A stretch of 32,990 nt of DNA, taken from contig FN649742.1 of NCBI GenBank assembly GCA_000310025.1, positions 2,581,147 through 2,614,136 on the forward strand, given 5' to 3'. This document shows positions 10,533 to 20,813 of the stretch, one piece after another. Position numbers and translations under genes: made by a program. The notes beneath the pieces were generated by a model. The model was not told the DNA's origin and did no database searches. It saw nothing but the letters and a program-made list of their open reading frames with translations. How positions within the stretch are numbered: position 1 is the stretch's first letter; every line of letters starts with the position of its first letter. Origin of the DNA: Ectocarpus siliculosus. Lineage: Eukaryota; Sar; Phaeophyceae; Ectocarpales; Ectocarpaceae.

Positions 10533-11579
10533 GTACACCTCTCCTCTCTATTTTCTATCTCTACCCACAGAACAGAGTCCGGCATAAATTAGCGACGAAT
10601 CCATGGCGGAAGCGGCGCAAGAACAGCAAGTTTAGTACGAACAAAGAGCAGGGAGGGGGCACGCAGACCCCATCCGTAACCCTAACCCCCAAGTTAATCG
10701 ATTGTATACTTTATTCAGTATGTTTGCGTACTTGAGAGAAAATCTGCGTAGACTACTGGGCACTAGCTGTGTTTCTACGATTCCCCGGGCAGCGCACAGC
10801 AAGGTCGCTTCTGTGGGTGACACATAAACATATCCACCAATATATATCTTGAGTAGACGTGGCAACCATACCGCTTTCACCCATGCTGGATCGATCGGGT
10901 GCGTGCTGAACGTGACTCGTATCTCGCAATTTAACGTGTCGGTTGCTTTCCGGAAACGAAATGGTGCTGTGTGCTAGCCATTGTATTGTTTCGAGCTGGA
11001 AGGGTTCATGGTTGGCATCCTAAACTTGCATCGGAAGTCTAAAAAATTGTGGAGGAAATGGGCAACGGAAGGATCCCACTTCCCGTCAAATCAACATGCA
11101 TTTCCGATATCAGGGTACACTTCTGGATAACAGTGCTGTACCCGTGGCAGCGTACACCCTAGGCTGTTTGGGACACGGAAAGGTGAAGGTGGACGTTGAA
11201 CAATCAACTGGGCTCGTTTTGACGCTGACAAATAGTAGGTGCCCCCCGAAGTGTTTCTGACCAGCAGGGTAACCCTGTCATGTGTACCCTTCGGGCAGTT
11301 AGCCTGTGACCGCGGAAGGTGTCCCCGTCAGTTGGACCGGTACTGCAGATGTTAAAGGTACTGAGCACTGAGCAGAGATCGGAACGGCGTTCGTGAAGAG
11401 AACAAAAACAACAACAACACCAAGGCACCCAAGCCCTCTCCACACTCCACACCCGCATCCATAAAAAATAGGAAACAACCATTGCCCCCACATTTTTGAA
11501 CGTGCCTGCTGCTAAGAGGCTATTGTTCTCAACTCTGAAAATTCGTATGCGTAAATTCTTCGCGAGAGGGAGGGAGACA

Positions 11580-11690
11580 GACAGGAAGAAGGGCAGCCAT
11601 CCAGGCCGACTGACAGACCGACAGACAAGACAGACAAGCAAGCAGGCAGGCTGACAGGCCGGCAGACCGACAACGACAGAAAAGAGAGAG
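11580..11690. repeat. Degenerate GACA/CAGG-type simple repeat
   Basis: A run of GACAGA, CAGGCAGG and GACCGACA-like tetranucleotide motifs near the 5' end of channel intron 1. It is ordinary low-complexity sequence. Confidence 0.6.
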
Positions 11691-11771
11691 ACACAGAGTG
11701 GATTGGGAATCTCTTCCACATCAAAAAAATATATATAGCCCGACACAGGCGTGCAGGTGTGTGCGACTCAC

Positions 11772-12509
11772 CTCGAAGGCCGTGGTGACCGGGTACGGTG
11801 TGAGGCGACACCGAGAGTGCTGCTTGCCAGCGAAGAGCTGGATGCCGAGGATGCCAAACACGACGAAGATGAACTGCAGGAGAATGAGGACGCTCACCAG
11901 CTGTGGAACTGACTTGAGCATGCTGACCACCAGATGCTGCAGGCCGGGAAGGGTGGAAAGGCTCCGGAGCGGCCTCAGCACCCGGAAAACGCGAATCGCC
12001 GTCGCCGTCGGCATTCCTGGAATGCTCGTCAGGAGCGCAGTGACCACCACCACGAAGTCGAGCACATTCCAAGCGTCTCTCAGGTACGCTCCGTGGCCGA
12101 AAATAAAGCCCTGAGAAACTACCTTCAGCACGAACTCCAGGGTAAAAATTGCTGTGAAGATGCCCTCGGTCTCGTACAGCAGCGTGTTTCTCCACGACCC
12201 TTCCGCAATCGGCTCGCCGACATCCTCCGAGCTAGGATCCTCGTCGATTCGAGTCCAGTCCGTCAGGGCAAGTACGATGGAGTTCAAGGCAATCACGAGC
12301 AGGATGAAGCGGTCGAACCAGGGGTGCGCGACAAGCTTGACACACGCCACTCGCACTCGGCTCTTCTCGCTGAAGAGGTACAGCGAGCTCCTGGGGTAGA
12401 CCAGGTGCTTCCCATGAAAGTCGAAAACAGCCTCTTTCTTCATGTTTTCGTTTGCCTCTCTGGTCCCATCGCCCTGCTCCTGCTGCTGCTGTGTGTTCGG
12501 ACGGTTCAT
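11772..12509 (-). CDS. Four-domain voltage-gated cation channel, exon 1: domain I S1-S5
   Basis: First recognisable coding exon of a Cav/Nav-type alpha subunit, a plasma-membrane channel that opens on depolarisation. From the proposed ATG at 12509 it gives 246 residues: a polar N-terminus with a short Gln run, S1 (about 66-84), S2 (113-131, with an acidic residue near its end), S3 (145-163, N-V-L-D-F), S4 (168-186, arginines at every third position in R-V-F-R-V-L-R-P-L-R) and S5 (203-226, ending G-I-Q-L-F-A-G). These are hallmarks of domain I. The donor is GAG|GTGAGT, phase 0. The start is uncertain: the frame stays open to 12680, and a second ATG at 12443 would also precede S1. GGGG just before the ATG puts a purine at -3. 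The next exon is 7.5 kb away across a repeat-filled intron, and a MULE sits about 1 kb upstream. The family call is strong; the N-terminus is inferred. Confidence 0.9.
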
Positions 12510-13558
12510 CCCCGAAGACGACCTATGCGCTATTTTTACCAGATGGGGCTCTCGGCAGGCCGTGCGGCTTCTCTCCTCTCTTGGCTCAGGGCGGTCGAGA
12601 AGCTCATCTAAACCTTCAATTCGCCTTCGGTGTGCATGGCCTTCTCCTGCCTGTGCCGCCGCGCCGCGGAGTCGGTGCACTGCTGCTGTTCAGGAAGCGG
12701 CGGGCGGATGGGTTTGCGTGCTCTGGCGGCTAGCTCTCTGTTGTGTAGTAGGTGACGTTCACGTTGGCGCTTTTTGGAGGGTTCACGAAATTCCGCATCA
12801 GAAATTGAATCGCGATATGCACATGTGCACATCCAGGAACCACATCTGTAGGTACTGCTGTCAACAGCAGTCAGCCTGGGATGACAGCCTGTGGTTTGAG
12901 CATGCCGGTGAATCTCTTTGTGTCCAATGTTGTAAATGGCACAAAGGCGTCTACCGTATGTAAAGGAGCTTCTGGCACTCCTAATAATTCTGGCACTGTT
13001 TACCGAAGCACTTCTTTCGCATGGACGAACCAGAAACTCTGTACCTGAGCGTCTGTCGTTGAGTCACACCAACACGACTACAAAGGGCGGCTGCATCGCT
13101 GCGTTAGGGGTGCATCAGTCGAAAAAATCCCTGCCGCCACACCAGCAAGTCGCCTCTTCAGTCTTGGCCACGCATCTACAAAAGCTGGGATGGTTGATCA
13201 CAGCAGAGAGCCGAGACCAGAAGCCGGGGCGGCACGTCAAACTGCAAGGCAAACGATCAAACACTCGATTCGCGAACTATCTCGTGCTCTCCCTGATGAC
13301 AAGGTGTATTCGGTTTTTACCTGAACGTGGACGAGAACCGATAGAGGAAGCATTAGGCTCCTCTCCTGCTGTACCGTCTGGGGTTGGTCAGCAGCAGCTA
13401 GCGGCAGCAACAAGTCAACGTTGTTCTGGTCTTGTTGACCTGTAGTTGTATTGGGGTCCGCAGCTCAAACTGCTTGTAGCTGTAGTCGGCGAACCCGCGG
13501 CACTGTCATGTTGCCTCCCCCTCCCTTTCCTATCGAATGATGTTTCACGGAGCCCCCG
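12510..13558. other. Upstream region of the channel gene
   Basis: About 1 kb between the proposed channel start and the MULE. It would be expected to hold the channel promoter and 5' UTR. I see no convincing TATA box or other gene. A plus-strand frame (12936-13445) has a hydrophobic start but no other support. Confidence 0.4.
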
Positions 13559-13567
13559 TTCCGTCAC
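13559..13567 (+). repeat. MULE target-site duplication, left
   Basis: TTCCGTCAC, directly abutting the GGG that opens the left terminal repeat. It is identical to the copy at 19622-19630. Confidence 0.85.
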
Positions 13568-13674
13568 GGGCGCGAATATTTGCAATCCATGGATTATAAA
13601 AGAGAACCACAGTCCAAACATCCGGACGGATCGAAACCCCGGGAAACCGCCCGGAGTGTCCCCGAAGAGGTTCT
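13568..13674 (+). repeat. MULE left terminal inverted repeat
   Basis: 107 bp, matching the reverse complement of 19515-19621 except at about three positions (8, 32 and 57). Past position 107 the two ends drift apart in a purine/pyrimidine-biased stretch. Confidence 0.88.
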
Positions 13675-14602
13675 CCTCTCTCCCTCTCAAATTCAATATT
13701 ATCTCGGAGCCTGGATCTAACGCCCGTTGTCTTCGGAAGCAGAGCTCTCGTCTGCAGCAACAGCCTCAACAGTCCATACTGCCATACTGGCACATATTTC
13801 ACGCCAAGGCCACCCTTCGCACCCGGGATGCCCAGGAGACGCTAGGCCTCAGAGGAACAGGAGGACACGACGACACACAACGCCCCGTACTTAGAGGAGT
13901 GCTCGTCTCTCTCTGTGTGTGTGTCTATCCGCGTGTGGTGCTGCTGTTGTTGTGCGTTTCTGCTGCTGCAAGCAATTGTTGCTGTAGATTTTGTGAACTA
14001 CATACAGCAGTATTCTTTTTTTGGTAGATATAACCTGCTGCACGGTGCTGCCGTGATGGATGTCAGTCATCATGGGGCCGTCAAAATCTGTAGGCATCGT
14101 TTAGTCTCGCACACCGCAGGCCCGCTCAACAAACTCGAGACGCGGCTCACACGGTTTTCTTCGCAGAGCACACAGGTCGACAAGCACAGATAGACGCAGA
14201 AAAAAACAAAACAGAACAATCAATATCCAACAGCGATTTGATGATAGACTGACCCCCACCAAAAAAATGAAAGGACCTGGATATGACCCCAACACGGCAA
14301 AAAAGGGGGCGGAAGAAAGAAAAGAAAAGGAAATGGAACAAAAGAAATAAAAACAGGACAGGAACCAGATGGCCCCATCGAACGCTACACCGCAACAACC
14401 AAATAGACATACAAACACAAAATCGACAACATCACAGACGGCGATCGGCGCAAAAACGCCGAAGCGAAAAATAAACAACACACCGAGCCTTGACCTGCCG
14501 CCGGGGGGGGACAAAACATCGTTCAGGCATATGCCCCGGTGACGTCGTAAACCTAGGGCCGCGTACCGCTACTCACGTACCCCAAAGTATGCAACACCGA
14601 AA
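13675..14602. other. MULE 3' flank, non-coding
   Basis: Lies between the left terminus and the transposase stop. It includes CTG/TTG-rich sequence (13920-13990) and an A-rich, C-containing stretch (about 14190-14480). This would cover the transposase 3' UTR. No gene is recognised. Confidence 0.5.
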
Positions 14603-14990
14603 CTAGAGTTGGGACCCCGAAGTCGCGGCTCTCTTGCTACCCCCTCTTGTGTATCTTTCTGCAGCGCCAGGTCGTCTTTTATTACTTGTCCTAGCGGGCA
14701 GGCGAACAGTTCCAGGGTTGGCCATGAAGAGAGCCGCCCCCCGCCCTCCCGTCGTTGTAGTTCCTACCCCGCCTGCTTGCACATTGACCATCGTCAGAAA
14801 TTGGTCCACGAGGGCTACGGCGACTGTCGGTGAAAAGCGATCAGACAAAATACTCGCGGCTTGCCCGAGCTTCTTCGTTACGTCGGCGTACAACACTTGT
14901 CTATCCTGGTCCGTGGGCCCCTTCTCCTTCAAGTCCAACAGGACCGTCTGCACCGTCTGGCTGCTCCCAACGAAAGACTTCCACCTCCCG
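14603..14990 (-). CDS. MULE transposase, probable C-terminal exon
   Basis: 130-codon terminal segment ending at the stop at 14603. It is helical (K-S-F-V-G-S-S-Q-T-V-Q-T-V, R-Q-V-L-Y-A-D-V-T-K-K-L-G-Q-A-A) and ends in a basic tail. The R-x-x-Y-A-x-V pattern fits the C-terminus of MULE/FAR1 proteins. It lies in a different frame from the SWIM exon. I join them by an 85-nt intron with acceptor ATGCAG|C, which is purine-rich and so atypical. The alternative is a frameshift. Confidence 0.55.
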
Positions 14991-15075
14991 CTGCATCCCC
15001 CCACCCCCTCTCCCTCTCCCTCTCCCGCCGCCCCGTCCACTTCTCTACGCAGCGTGGCGGTTGGATACCACCCAC

Positions 15076-15676
15076 CGAGGGCGGGCGACATCCGGCCAGT
15101 CCTGCTGCGGTGTTCCCCTCGCCTTTTCCGTCAGCCAGTGCTCGTGCAGGAGGCCTACGTGGAATCTGAATCGGGGGCTGTACATCATCGCCGCCCACAC
15201 ATGGCGACAAAATAGCCTGAGAGTTTGGAGTGTGCGGCACTGGCAGAGATGGCTACCGTCGGAAAAGAGCAAGACGAGGTAGTCGAAGGCCTTGTCATCA
15301 CGCTGCTCGTGAATCCCGAAGACGTAAATGGCGTCGCAAAGCTTGTCCTCGATGTACTCGAACGTGCGCCCCGAAGCTGCCGCGCGTTCTGGTCCATCCA
15401 CCTCCCCACCACCCATCTGGCAAAACGTGATGGCCGCGGTCATCTCTTGCTCCATGAACCGCCGCGGCCAGCCCGCGATGGAGAACTCGCAGGACTCGAG
15501 CACACTCTTGAAAGCGGTCGCTGGTGGAGCCGCCATCCGATTAGGCGGCAGATGGTCGATTGCGTCACGCAGCATGGCGGCATCCTTCTGGGAACAGATG
15601 ATGCCCGAAAAGTACTTCGCCACGTCCAAAAGCGAGGAGCGCGAGTTGCACCTATCCCTGATGAGGGCGTTTTGGC
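15076..15676 (-). CDS. MULE transposase exon with SWIM zinc finger
   Basis: 601 bp. The acceptor CACAACAG|GC completes the Gly of R-V-E-G, giving R-V-E-G-Q-N-A-L-I, and C-N-S-R-S-S-L-L-D-V follows. Both are standard for the family. A helical spacer leads to a SWIM finger C-Q-C-x8-C-R-H (near 15200), the DNA- or protein-binding module found after the DDE domain in MULEs. The 3' boundary is uncertain: the frame is open to 15045. A donor at 15076 (CCTCG|GTGGGT) would join the last exon in phase. Confidence 0.75.
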
Positions 15677-16148
15677 CTGTTGTGTGTGCGGCGGACAAAC
15701 ACGCAAGAAGCGACACACAAACCAAACCGTAGGTTAGTGATTGGTGTCATCAGACATCGTTGAAGTCGCAGTACGCCAAACGACTGAAAGAGAAGCCTAT
15801 GACTTGACGCACCCATCGCCACAGATGTATGTACACGTGAGCCGGACGATCGCAGTGCACCGACCAAGTACATCAATCCCGAACAACAGGGGCCGGACAA
15901 CAGCCACATGTTTCGAAGAGGTCGTAAACATTAGCGTCATGTAGGGAGTTGTTTACTGGTCATCCACTGACGGCGTACGATAAATTCGTCCAGAAGCACT
16001 CACCAATGGCATAGTAAATAGGGGGCAAGGAAGATAGCCGCCCCCAACCCCTACAGACGTAGAAAAACTCCCAAAAACAACGACAACGCTATATGCGCTG
16101 TCGTTCTCGAACAAAACGCTCATGATGGCAGATGACGCATACACGCAC

Positions 16149-16347
16149 CTTCAACTCTTGATGTCGTCCACGAACCCACGGAGAACACCAGGGGCGACAC
16201 ATATTCCGCCCACCGTGCACGGTCGTCATATACTACTTGCATGTACTTCTCCGCCTTCGGGTACTTTTCGATGAGGGCGTTGAACTTCCGTTCGAACTTC
16301 GCCAATGACAGCTGCTGACGCACACACCTGAACTCGTCCATGAAAGG
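16149..16347 (-). CDS. MULE transposase exon, post-core helical region
   Basis: 199 bp. The acceptor is TTCCGCAG|CCT (phase 0) and the donor is GAAG|GTGCGT (phase 1). It encodes F-x-x-K-F-N-A-L-I-E-K-Y-P-K-A-E-K-Y-M, R-A-R-W-A-E-Y and T-T-S-R-V-E-G. The R-x-E-G motif is conserved in MULE and FAR1 proteins. The last Gly is completed across the intron. Confidence 0.8.
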
Positions 16348-16799
16348 CTGCGGAAAACACAAACGACGTGGGCCGGGTGGGTGTTGCGTGAGTTGGGGCC
16401 TTTGCGATATGGGCTACCGGTCTGTACGATTGACTGCCACCAACAACCCCGTACACTTCGTTAGCGCTAAGGCGAGACGAGGAGAGGGTTGAAAAAACTC
16501 AGCGACATACCATTGGTGCTTACAACCTGACTGCTGCTGCTGCTGCTTTTTCTGTGTGCACTGGACGTCGTGAGGTATGTTTCCGTCGAAGCCGAGGTCG
16601 TCTCCGCATCACGGTCTACGCAGAGACGCTGGATATCACTCTTCCAAGTAGGCGACACTGATCCATGACAACGCACCAACTCGCACAGGGGATACAAGCG
16701 GGAGTGGGGGAGGGGGGCTAGAGTGGGCAGCGTACGTCGCGCGACCAGGACAATACGAGAGGCCAGACTAACCACGCCAACACACACAGTAGAGCGCAC

Positions 16800-17150
16800 C
16801 TTCATGTACCCACCAAGGACTTTAGCGAGGGCCTTGATAACGTTCTGGTTGAGGTGCCATAAATTGCGCCTCGCCAGCGCGTCCGGGAACACCTCTCGCA
16901 CCGCCGCCGTCATCGCCGCGTCCGCGTCCTGGATGAAGGTATCCGGCTGCTTCCCGCGAGACTCCAACGCACTCTTCAACATCCACAGGAAAGTGTCCGT
17001 TGTGGTGTCGGCCGTTATGCTTTGGCCGACGATCCGCGTCCGATACTCCGAATCGACGACAGCGAGCACACCGAGAGGCATACGGTATCTGTTCTTGACA
17101 GCGGTGTCGTCGTAGAGCGCAACGTGACCGTACCGATTCCAAAGCGCCAC
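16800..17150 (-). CDS. MULE transposase exon, catalytic core
   Basis: 117 codons, phase 0 at both ends (ACGCAG|GTG, AAG|GTGCGC). It carries the MULE family (Pfam MULE / DDE) core. The first metal-binding Asp is in Y-D-D-T-A-V-K-N. Then come Y-R-M-P-L-G-V-L-A-V-V-D, the T-T-D-T-F-L-W-M-L block, the second Asp in Q-D-A-D-A-A-M, E-V-F-P-D-A, and the diagnostic L-W-H-L-N-Q-N-V. All characteristic blocks are in the usual order and spacing, so the core looks intact. Confidence 0.88.
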
Positions 17151-17373
17151 CTGCGTATTCGGAGCATGACGTCGAAGGGGATCGAGAGCACTTAATTGTG
17201 GGTGTAACGTGTGTTGGACGCGTCACAACGCACCCCCACCCTTGCCTACGGCGTGCTTTCGGTCAGACGTCCTACATTTGCGGACGGCGAAGCGGTACGT
17301 GCGAGATGCTAAAATGAAAGCAAACCTTCCGGCTGGGGAATATTCGTATGGGGCACAACGACCGGCGACCTAC

Positions 17374-17466
17374 CTGCTCTCTCGTTTGCCACCAGATGTG
17401 CGTCAGGCGGCCGCTGTCATCCATCTTGATCTCGCACACTCCGCCGTCGGCCGTCGCGGCCATGAC
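17374..17466 (-). CDS. MULE transposase exon, pre-catalytic strand
   Basis: 93 bp, phase 0 at both ends (TTTCAG|GTC, GAGCAG|GTAGGT). It encodes the V-C-E-I-K-M-D-D-S-G-R-L-T-H-I-W-W segment. This matches the pattern just upstream of the first catalytic Asp in MULE transposases (hydrophobic strand, G-R-L, then an aromatic pair). Confidence 0.75.
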
Positions 17467-17707
17467 CTGAAATTGCAACATGTTAAGCGCCCGGAAACAT
17501 CGAGGGCATCAGCGCAAAACCACGACGACGGCACGGCACACATTTTTTACCTCCAACATTTCTTGGTTTGGTGTCATGGGGCATATATTCTCCCGGTTGT
17601 CACCTGCGATCGTATGTGTCTTGTCGCCCGGATACCGCCTTGAGCAAAACCCAACATCCCACACACAAACAAGAGAGGCAACAGTCTCAACGGACACATG
17701 GACACAC

Positions 17708-17859
17708 CTCTTCGTACGCATCGGCAGCATCTCTCGGCTTCTCCGCCCCGTGCACAATGGCAGCTGCGTTCTGCACCGCGCGCTTGTTGATGTCGATGTC
17801 GCTGTCCTCGTGCAACGCCTTCATTGCTTTCGTCACCTCTTTTGGCTTCATCCCATGAC
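17708..17859 (-). CDS. MULE transposase, N-terminal recognised exon
   Basis: First exon I can assign to the MULE transposase, the enzyme that cuts and inserts the element. It is 152 bp, with acceptor GCGCAG|GT (starting with two bases of a codon) and donor GAAGAG|GTGTGT (phase 0). It encodes a lysine/alanine-rich helical segment (H-G-M-K-P-K-E-V-T-K-A-M, then V-Q-N-A-A-A-I-V). This resembles the short helical region preceding the DDE domain in MULE/FAR1 proteins, where a conserved H-G-x-x-P is common. It must be preceded by at least one more exon (a 1-base phase is needed), which I could not identify between here and 19514. It joins the next exon without loss of frame. Confidence 0.65.
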
Positions 17860-19514
17860 CTGCGCCGTATGGGAGAGCCGGGAGCACAAAAATAAGTGGC
17901 GTGTCACAGACAAACAGGGTAACAATGTGGAGGCGACAGCAGTACCACGCTTCAAGGGCCGTTCGTCATGCGGCATCATGACTACCAACCATGACAAACC
18001 GTGGGATACGACGGGAGCCACTGTAGACCTACTCCAACGAGTTCAATCTTCCTTGCCCCATATTTGATTCACAAGACAAGACAAATGAAACGTTTCGCCG
18101 TCCACCGCTGAGTACACGAAAACAGCGAACCGAACGTGCACGCGTTGAAAGGCACGAGGTGCAGCACAGCAGGGACAATCAATTGGCGTGCTACACCCAC
18201 GGAAACAATGGCAGGGCCTCTACAGGGAGCCTTGATGTGGACCGGGGGAATGCCAGATACCGGTGCTCTTTTCATGGGGCCAAGGGGAACAGCAGCAGCA
18301 ACATCAAGTAAAGCACACAAAAAAACATTGTGGGTGTCACGCCGAACGGCACGTGTCAAGCACCAACCCGTCTCGCCTGCGTTTCCGGCGGGGGGCTGGT
18401 GGTCAATGTCTGCTGCTGTTGTTGCTGTACGGGGTGGGCTTGTACAGGGTAGCCCGCAAAACCTCCGGCGGCCCCAGCATCGGGAGCACCCACAGGGGCC
18501 GGAGTTCCCAACGGCAGACCAGTGCGAGGTGAAAGCATGGCCTGCAACCGCACGCGAAACCCACCACGCGGCGGAATGGAAGGACACCATGTCAACGTTT
18601 GATCACAAGACAAGACAAATGAAACGTTTCGCCGTCCACCGCTGAGTACACGAAAACAGCGAACCGTACGTGCACGCGTTGAAAGGCACGAGGTACAGCA
18701 CAGCAGCGACAATCCACTGGCGTGCTACACCCACGGAACAAACATTGCCGGTGTCACGTCGAACCGCACTTGTCAAACATCAACCCGTCTCGCCTGCGTT
18801 TCCGGCGGAGGGCTGGTGGTCAATATCTGCTGCTGTTGTTGCTGTACGGGGTGGGCTTGTACAGGGTAGCCCGCAAAGGCTCCCGCAGCGCCAGCATGAC
18901 GAGCACCGTAAGAGGCCGACAGAGCAGCACTGGATGGAAGCATTCCTAGCAATGACACTACCGCACGGCAGGCCACGGGTCCCACGACGCGAACATGGAG
19001 GGTAGACACATGAAGTTAAGGGGTTGGGCAAGTGCGTGCACAATGCCTGCACCTCTACCAGCCCAGCACTGCTGTAGCACCACCATACAGCCGAGCAGCC
19101 AGAAGAAAAGACTCCGGACTATACGGCAAGGGACAACAGGCAGGGCCTGGCCTGGCCTGACCACACCAGTGCAGGCACATGATCACCAACGTACGTACGA
19201 CGGCAACAACAGGTACAGAGCAGCATCGACACGTGGGACAGCATGAGGGAGGCTGCAACACAGGAGACAGACCAACACACACATGGCGCTGGTGCGGGTG
19301 CGGCCGTTGCTATTTTATTTCCAAAAAAAACATCACAGAGAGGGTGAGGGTGAGGCACAGACACAGAGGATGCACGGACGCCTGTCGGGACGGGATCTCA
19401 CCAGTTATCGTTGTGTGTTGTCTCCTCGTCTTCCCCCAGCGTGCGGGTGCGTGTCGCCGCCTTCAGACGGCTCTCCGCCGCCGTGATTATCGCTGCTTTT
19501 ATAGGAGAGGGAGA
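17860..19514. other. MULE 5' region, no assigned exon
   Basis: It should contain the transposase promoter and missing 5' exon(s). It includes the duplicated segment described separately. A minus-strand exon could lie in either copy, but phase and splice sites do not settle it. Confidence 0.4.
18067..18892. repeat. Direct duplication inside the MULE with Gln-rich frame
   Basis: Two copies begin at about 18067 and 18602, both starting with CACAAGACAAGACAAATGAA. They are highly similar; copy 2 lacks roughly 100 bp present in copy 1 (about 18210-18320). On the minus strand each contains a frame with G-F/A-F-A-G-Y-P-V-Q-A-H-P-V, six glutamines, then T-S-P-P-P-E-T-Q-A-R-R-V and a stop five codons or fewer later. 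It may be a duplicated exon, captured host sequence, or non-coding. I cannot say which. Confidence 0.6.
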
Positions 19515-19621
19515 AGAACCTCTTCGGGGACACTCCGGGCGGTTTCCCGGGGTTTCGATCCGTCTGGATGTTTGGACTGTGGTTCTCTTCTATAATCCAT
19601 GGATTGCAAATATCCGCGCCC
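19515..19621 (-). repeat. MULE right terminal inverted repeat
   Basis: Reverse-complement partner of 13568-13674. It ends ATATCCGCGCCC immediately before the target duplication. Confidence 0.88.
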
Positions 19622-19630
19622 TTCCGTCAC
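19622..19630 (+). repeat. MULE target-site duplication, right
   Basis: TTCCGTCAC, identical to 13559-13567. Confidence 0.85.
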
Positions 19631-20786
19631 GGTCACAAGAACCAACCAGTCAGTGTTTCTTCCCGTCCGTGTGGTGCTCCCGTTGGCATCGTCGTTGGAG
19701 GGTGGTAGGAGGCTGTCGCCGGAGTGTACTCAACATGCGATCCGGAACCAGGAGAGCGACGGGACAGTTAGCTGGCCTTCCGCGCGAGCTCCTCGCGCGA
19801 TCCATGGAGCTTCTGAACATGGTCGACCTCGGCCAGGTGTGCAACCCACCCACGAAATTTTTGAAAGGTGGACTCGTACTGCTGCATGAGTTACAAGAGT
19901 AGACAGGATTGTGGCGTTGGTTGCCCTCCCCCTTTTGTGCTCCTGTTGAAAGCAGTGGTGGGACAAAGCCCTGCAGCTTGATAGCGTCCCATCTTTCATC
20001 CTCGTTCAGCACTGATCGATCCAATTCAAGCAAGCGCCTCGAAGCTCTCGGCAAATAATCGCGGTGTATGCAACATTGATGCGTACATCGACCCAAAGAA
20101 ATGTTGCCGTCTCTTTTGGTGCTCCAGCTGCTGCTGCAGTCGACTACCCTGCGTCGTAGACACACGCTACCCGCTCGCGCCCAAACCGAGCGCGACAAGG
20201 AAGGGGTAAAGTTGGAGAAAGCACGAAGGATGAGCAAGCGTCTTGTCAATGTGCCTCCCTTCAACTACCGTTCACCCTCTGGCTCCCCCCACGCCCGCCC
20301 ACGTCATTTGGCCCCGTTTTAATCCGACGTCAAAACTGCTGGAACACTTTCCACATCTACATGCGCACGCCTGCATAACATTAACTCGCGTATGCATACG
20401 CCATACGAAAAATATAAGGTGTGTTGTGTGAACAAGGACTGGCGAAACGCTGCGGAAGAGGATGCCGTCTGGAGGTTCTGGTGGGCTCGAAGGTTTCGAG
20501 AGGATCCTCCGCCTCAGAGGGGGAGGGCTCGTGCAGGCCATCTCAAGCAGCTTCACCGGTAAGCAGGACAGACCAACGCCAAGCCGAATCAAACAAGCAA
20601 ACCTGCTGCTAATTTTGTTACTGGAGGCGGCGGCGAAGTTTGGGCTGCACTTGAGATGTGAAATCATCGTCATCCAGGAATAGCATGTATAACTTGAAGA
20701 AAGCACGTCCTGTACCTTTGGCTCTGCGTAGGGGGGGGGAGATTCATAGTTGTAGGCCGCGCCTGCTACGCGTACTTGTCCACGAG
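19631..20786. other. Spacer between the two transposons
   Basis: 1.16 kb of sequence with overlapping short frames on both strands and no domain, repeat or RNA that I recognise. Confidence 0.5.
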
Positions 20787-20788
20787 TA

Positions 20789-20813
20789 CCGTAGGTTGCA
20801 TAAGATACCACAC
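20789..20813 (+). repeat. Pogo-like element, left terminal inverted repeat
   Basis: 25 bp beginning CCGTAGGTTGC. It pairs with 25115-25139 with one mismatch and is preceded by TA. Confidence 0.88.

Larger units (their letters stand above)
4299..11771 (-). other. Intron 1 of the channel gene (7.5 kb)
   Basis: 7473 bp between domain I S5 and the turret. Apart from the repeats listed separately (4783-5175, 6945-7885, 9985-10532, 11580-11690) I find no gene in it. The open frames between 8.0 and 9.9 kb lie on both strands, overlap one another and lack domain features. 5.2-6.9 kb and 10.6-11.5 kb show nothing I can name. Confidence 0.75.
13568..19621 (-). mobile_element. Complete Mutator-like element (MULE)
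   Basis: A 6054-bp DNA transposon. Both ends carry a ~107-bp inverted repeat beginning GGGCGCG(A/G)ATATTTGC. The insertion is bracketed by a perfect 9-bp direct repeat TTCCGTCAC (13559-13567 and 19622-19630), the target-duplication size typical of MULEs. The interior holds a multi-exon minus-strand transposase (14603-17859) plus ~1.6 kb upstream of it with a duplicated segment. The only differences I counted between the termini are at about three positions, which suggests recent activity. It sits about 1 kb upstream of the channel gene's proposed start codon. Confidence 0.88.

Noticed and set aside
10676-10692. Telomere-like CCCTAA repeats
   Set aside because: Only about one and a half units (CCGTAACCCTAACCCCC); not an array.
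12936-13445. 169-codon frame with a hydrophobic start, resembling a secreted protein
   Set aside because: The remainder has no recognisable pattern and it sits in the channel's upstream region. It could be real but I cannot support it.
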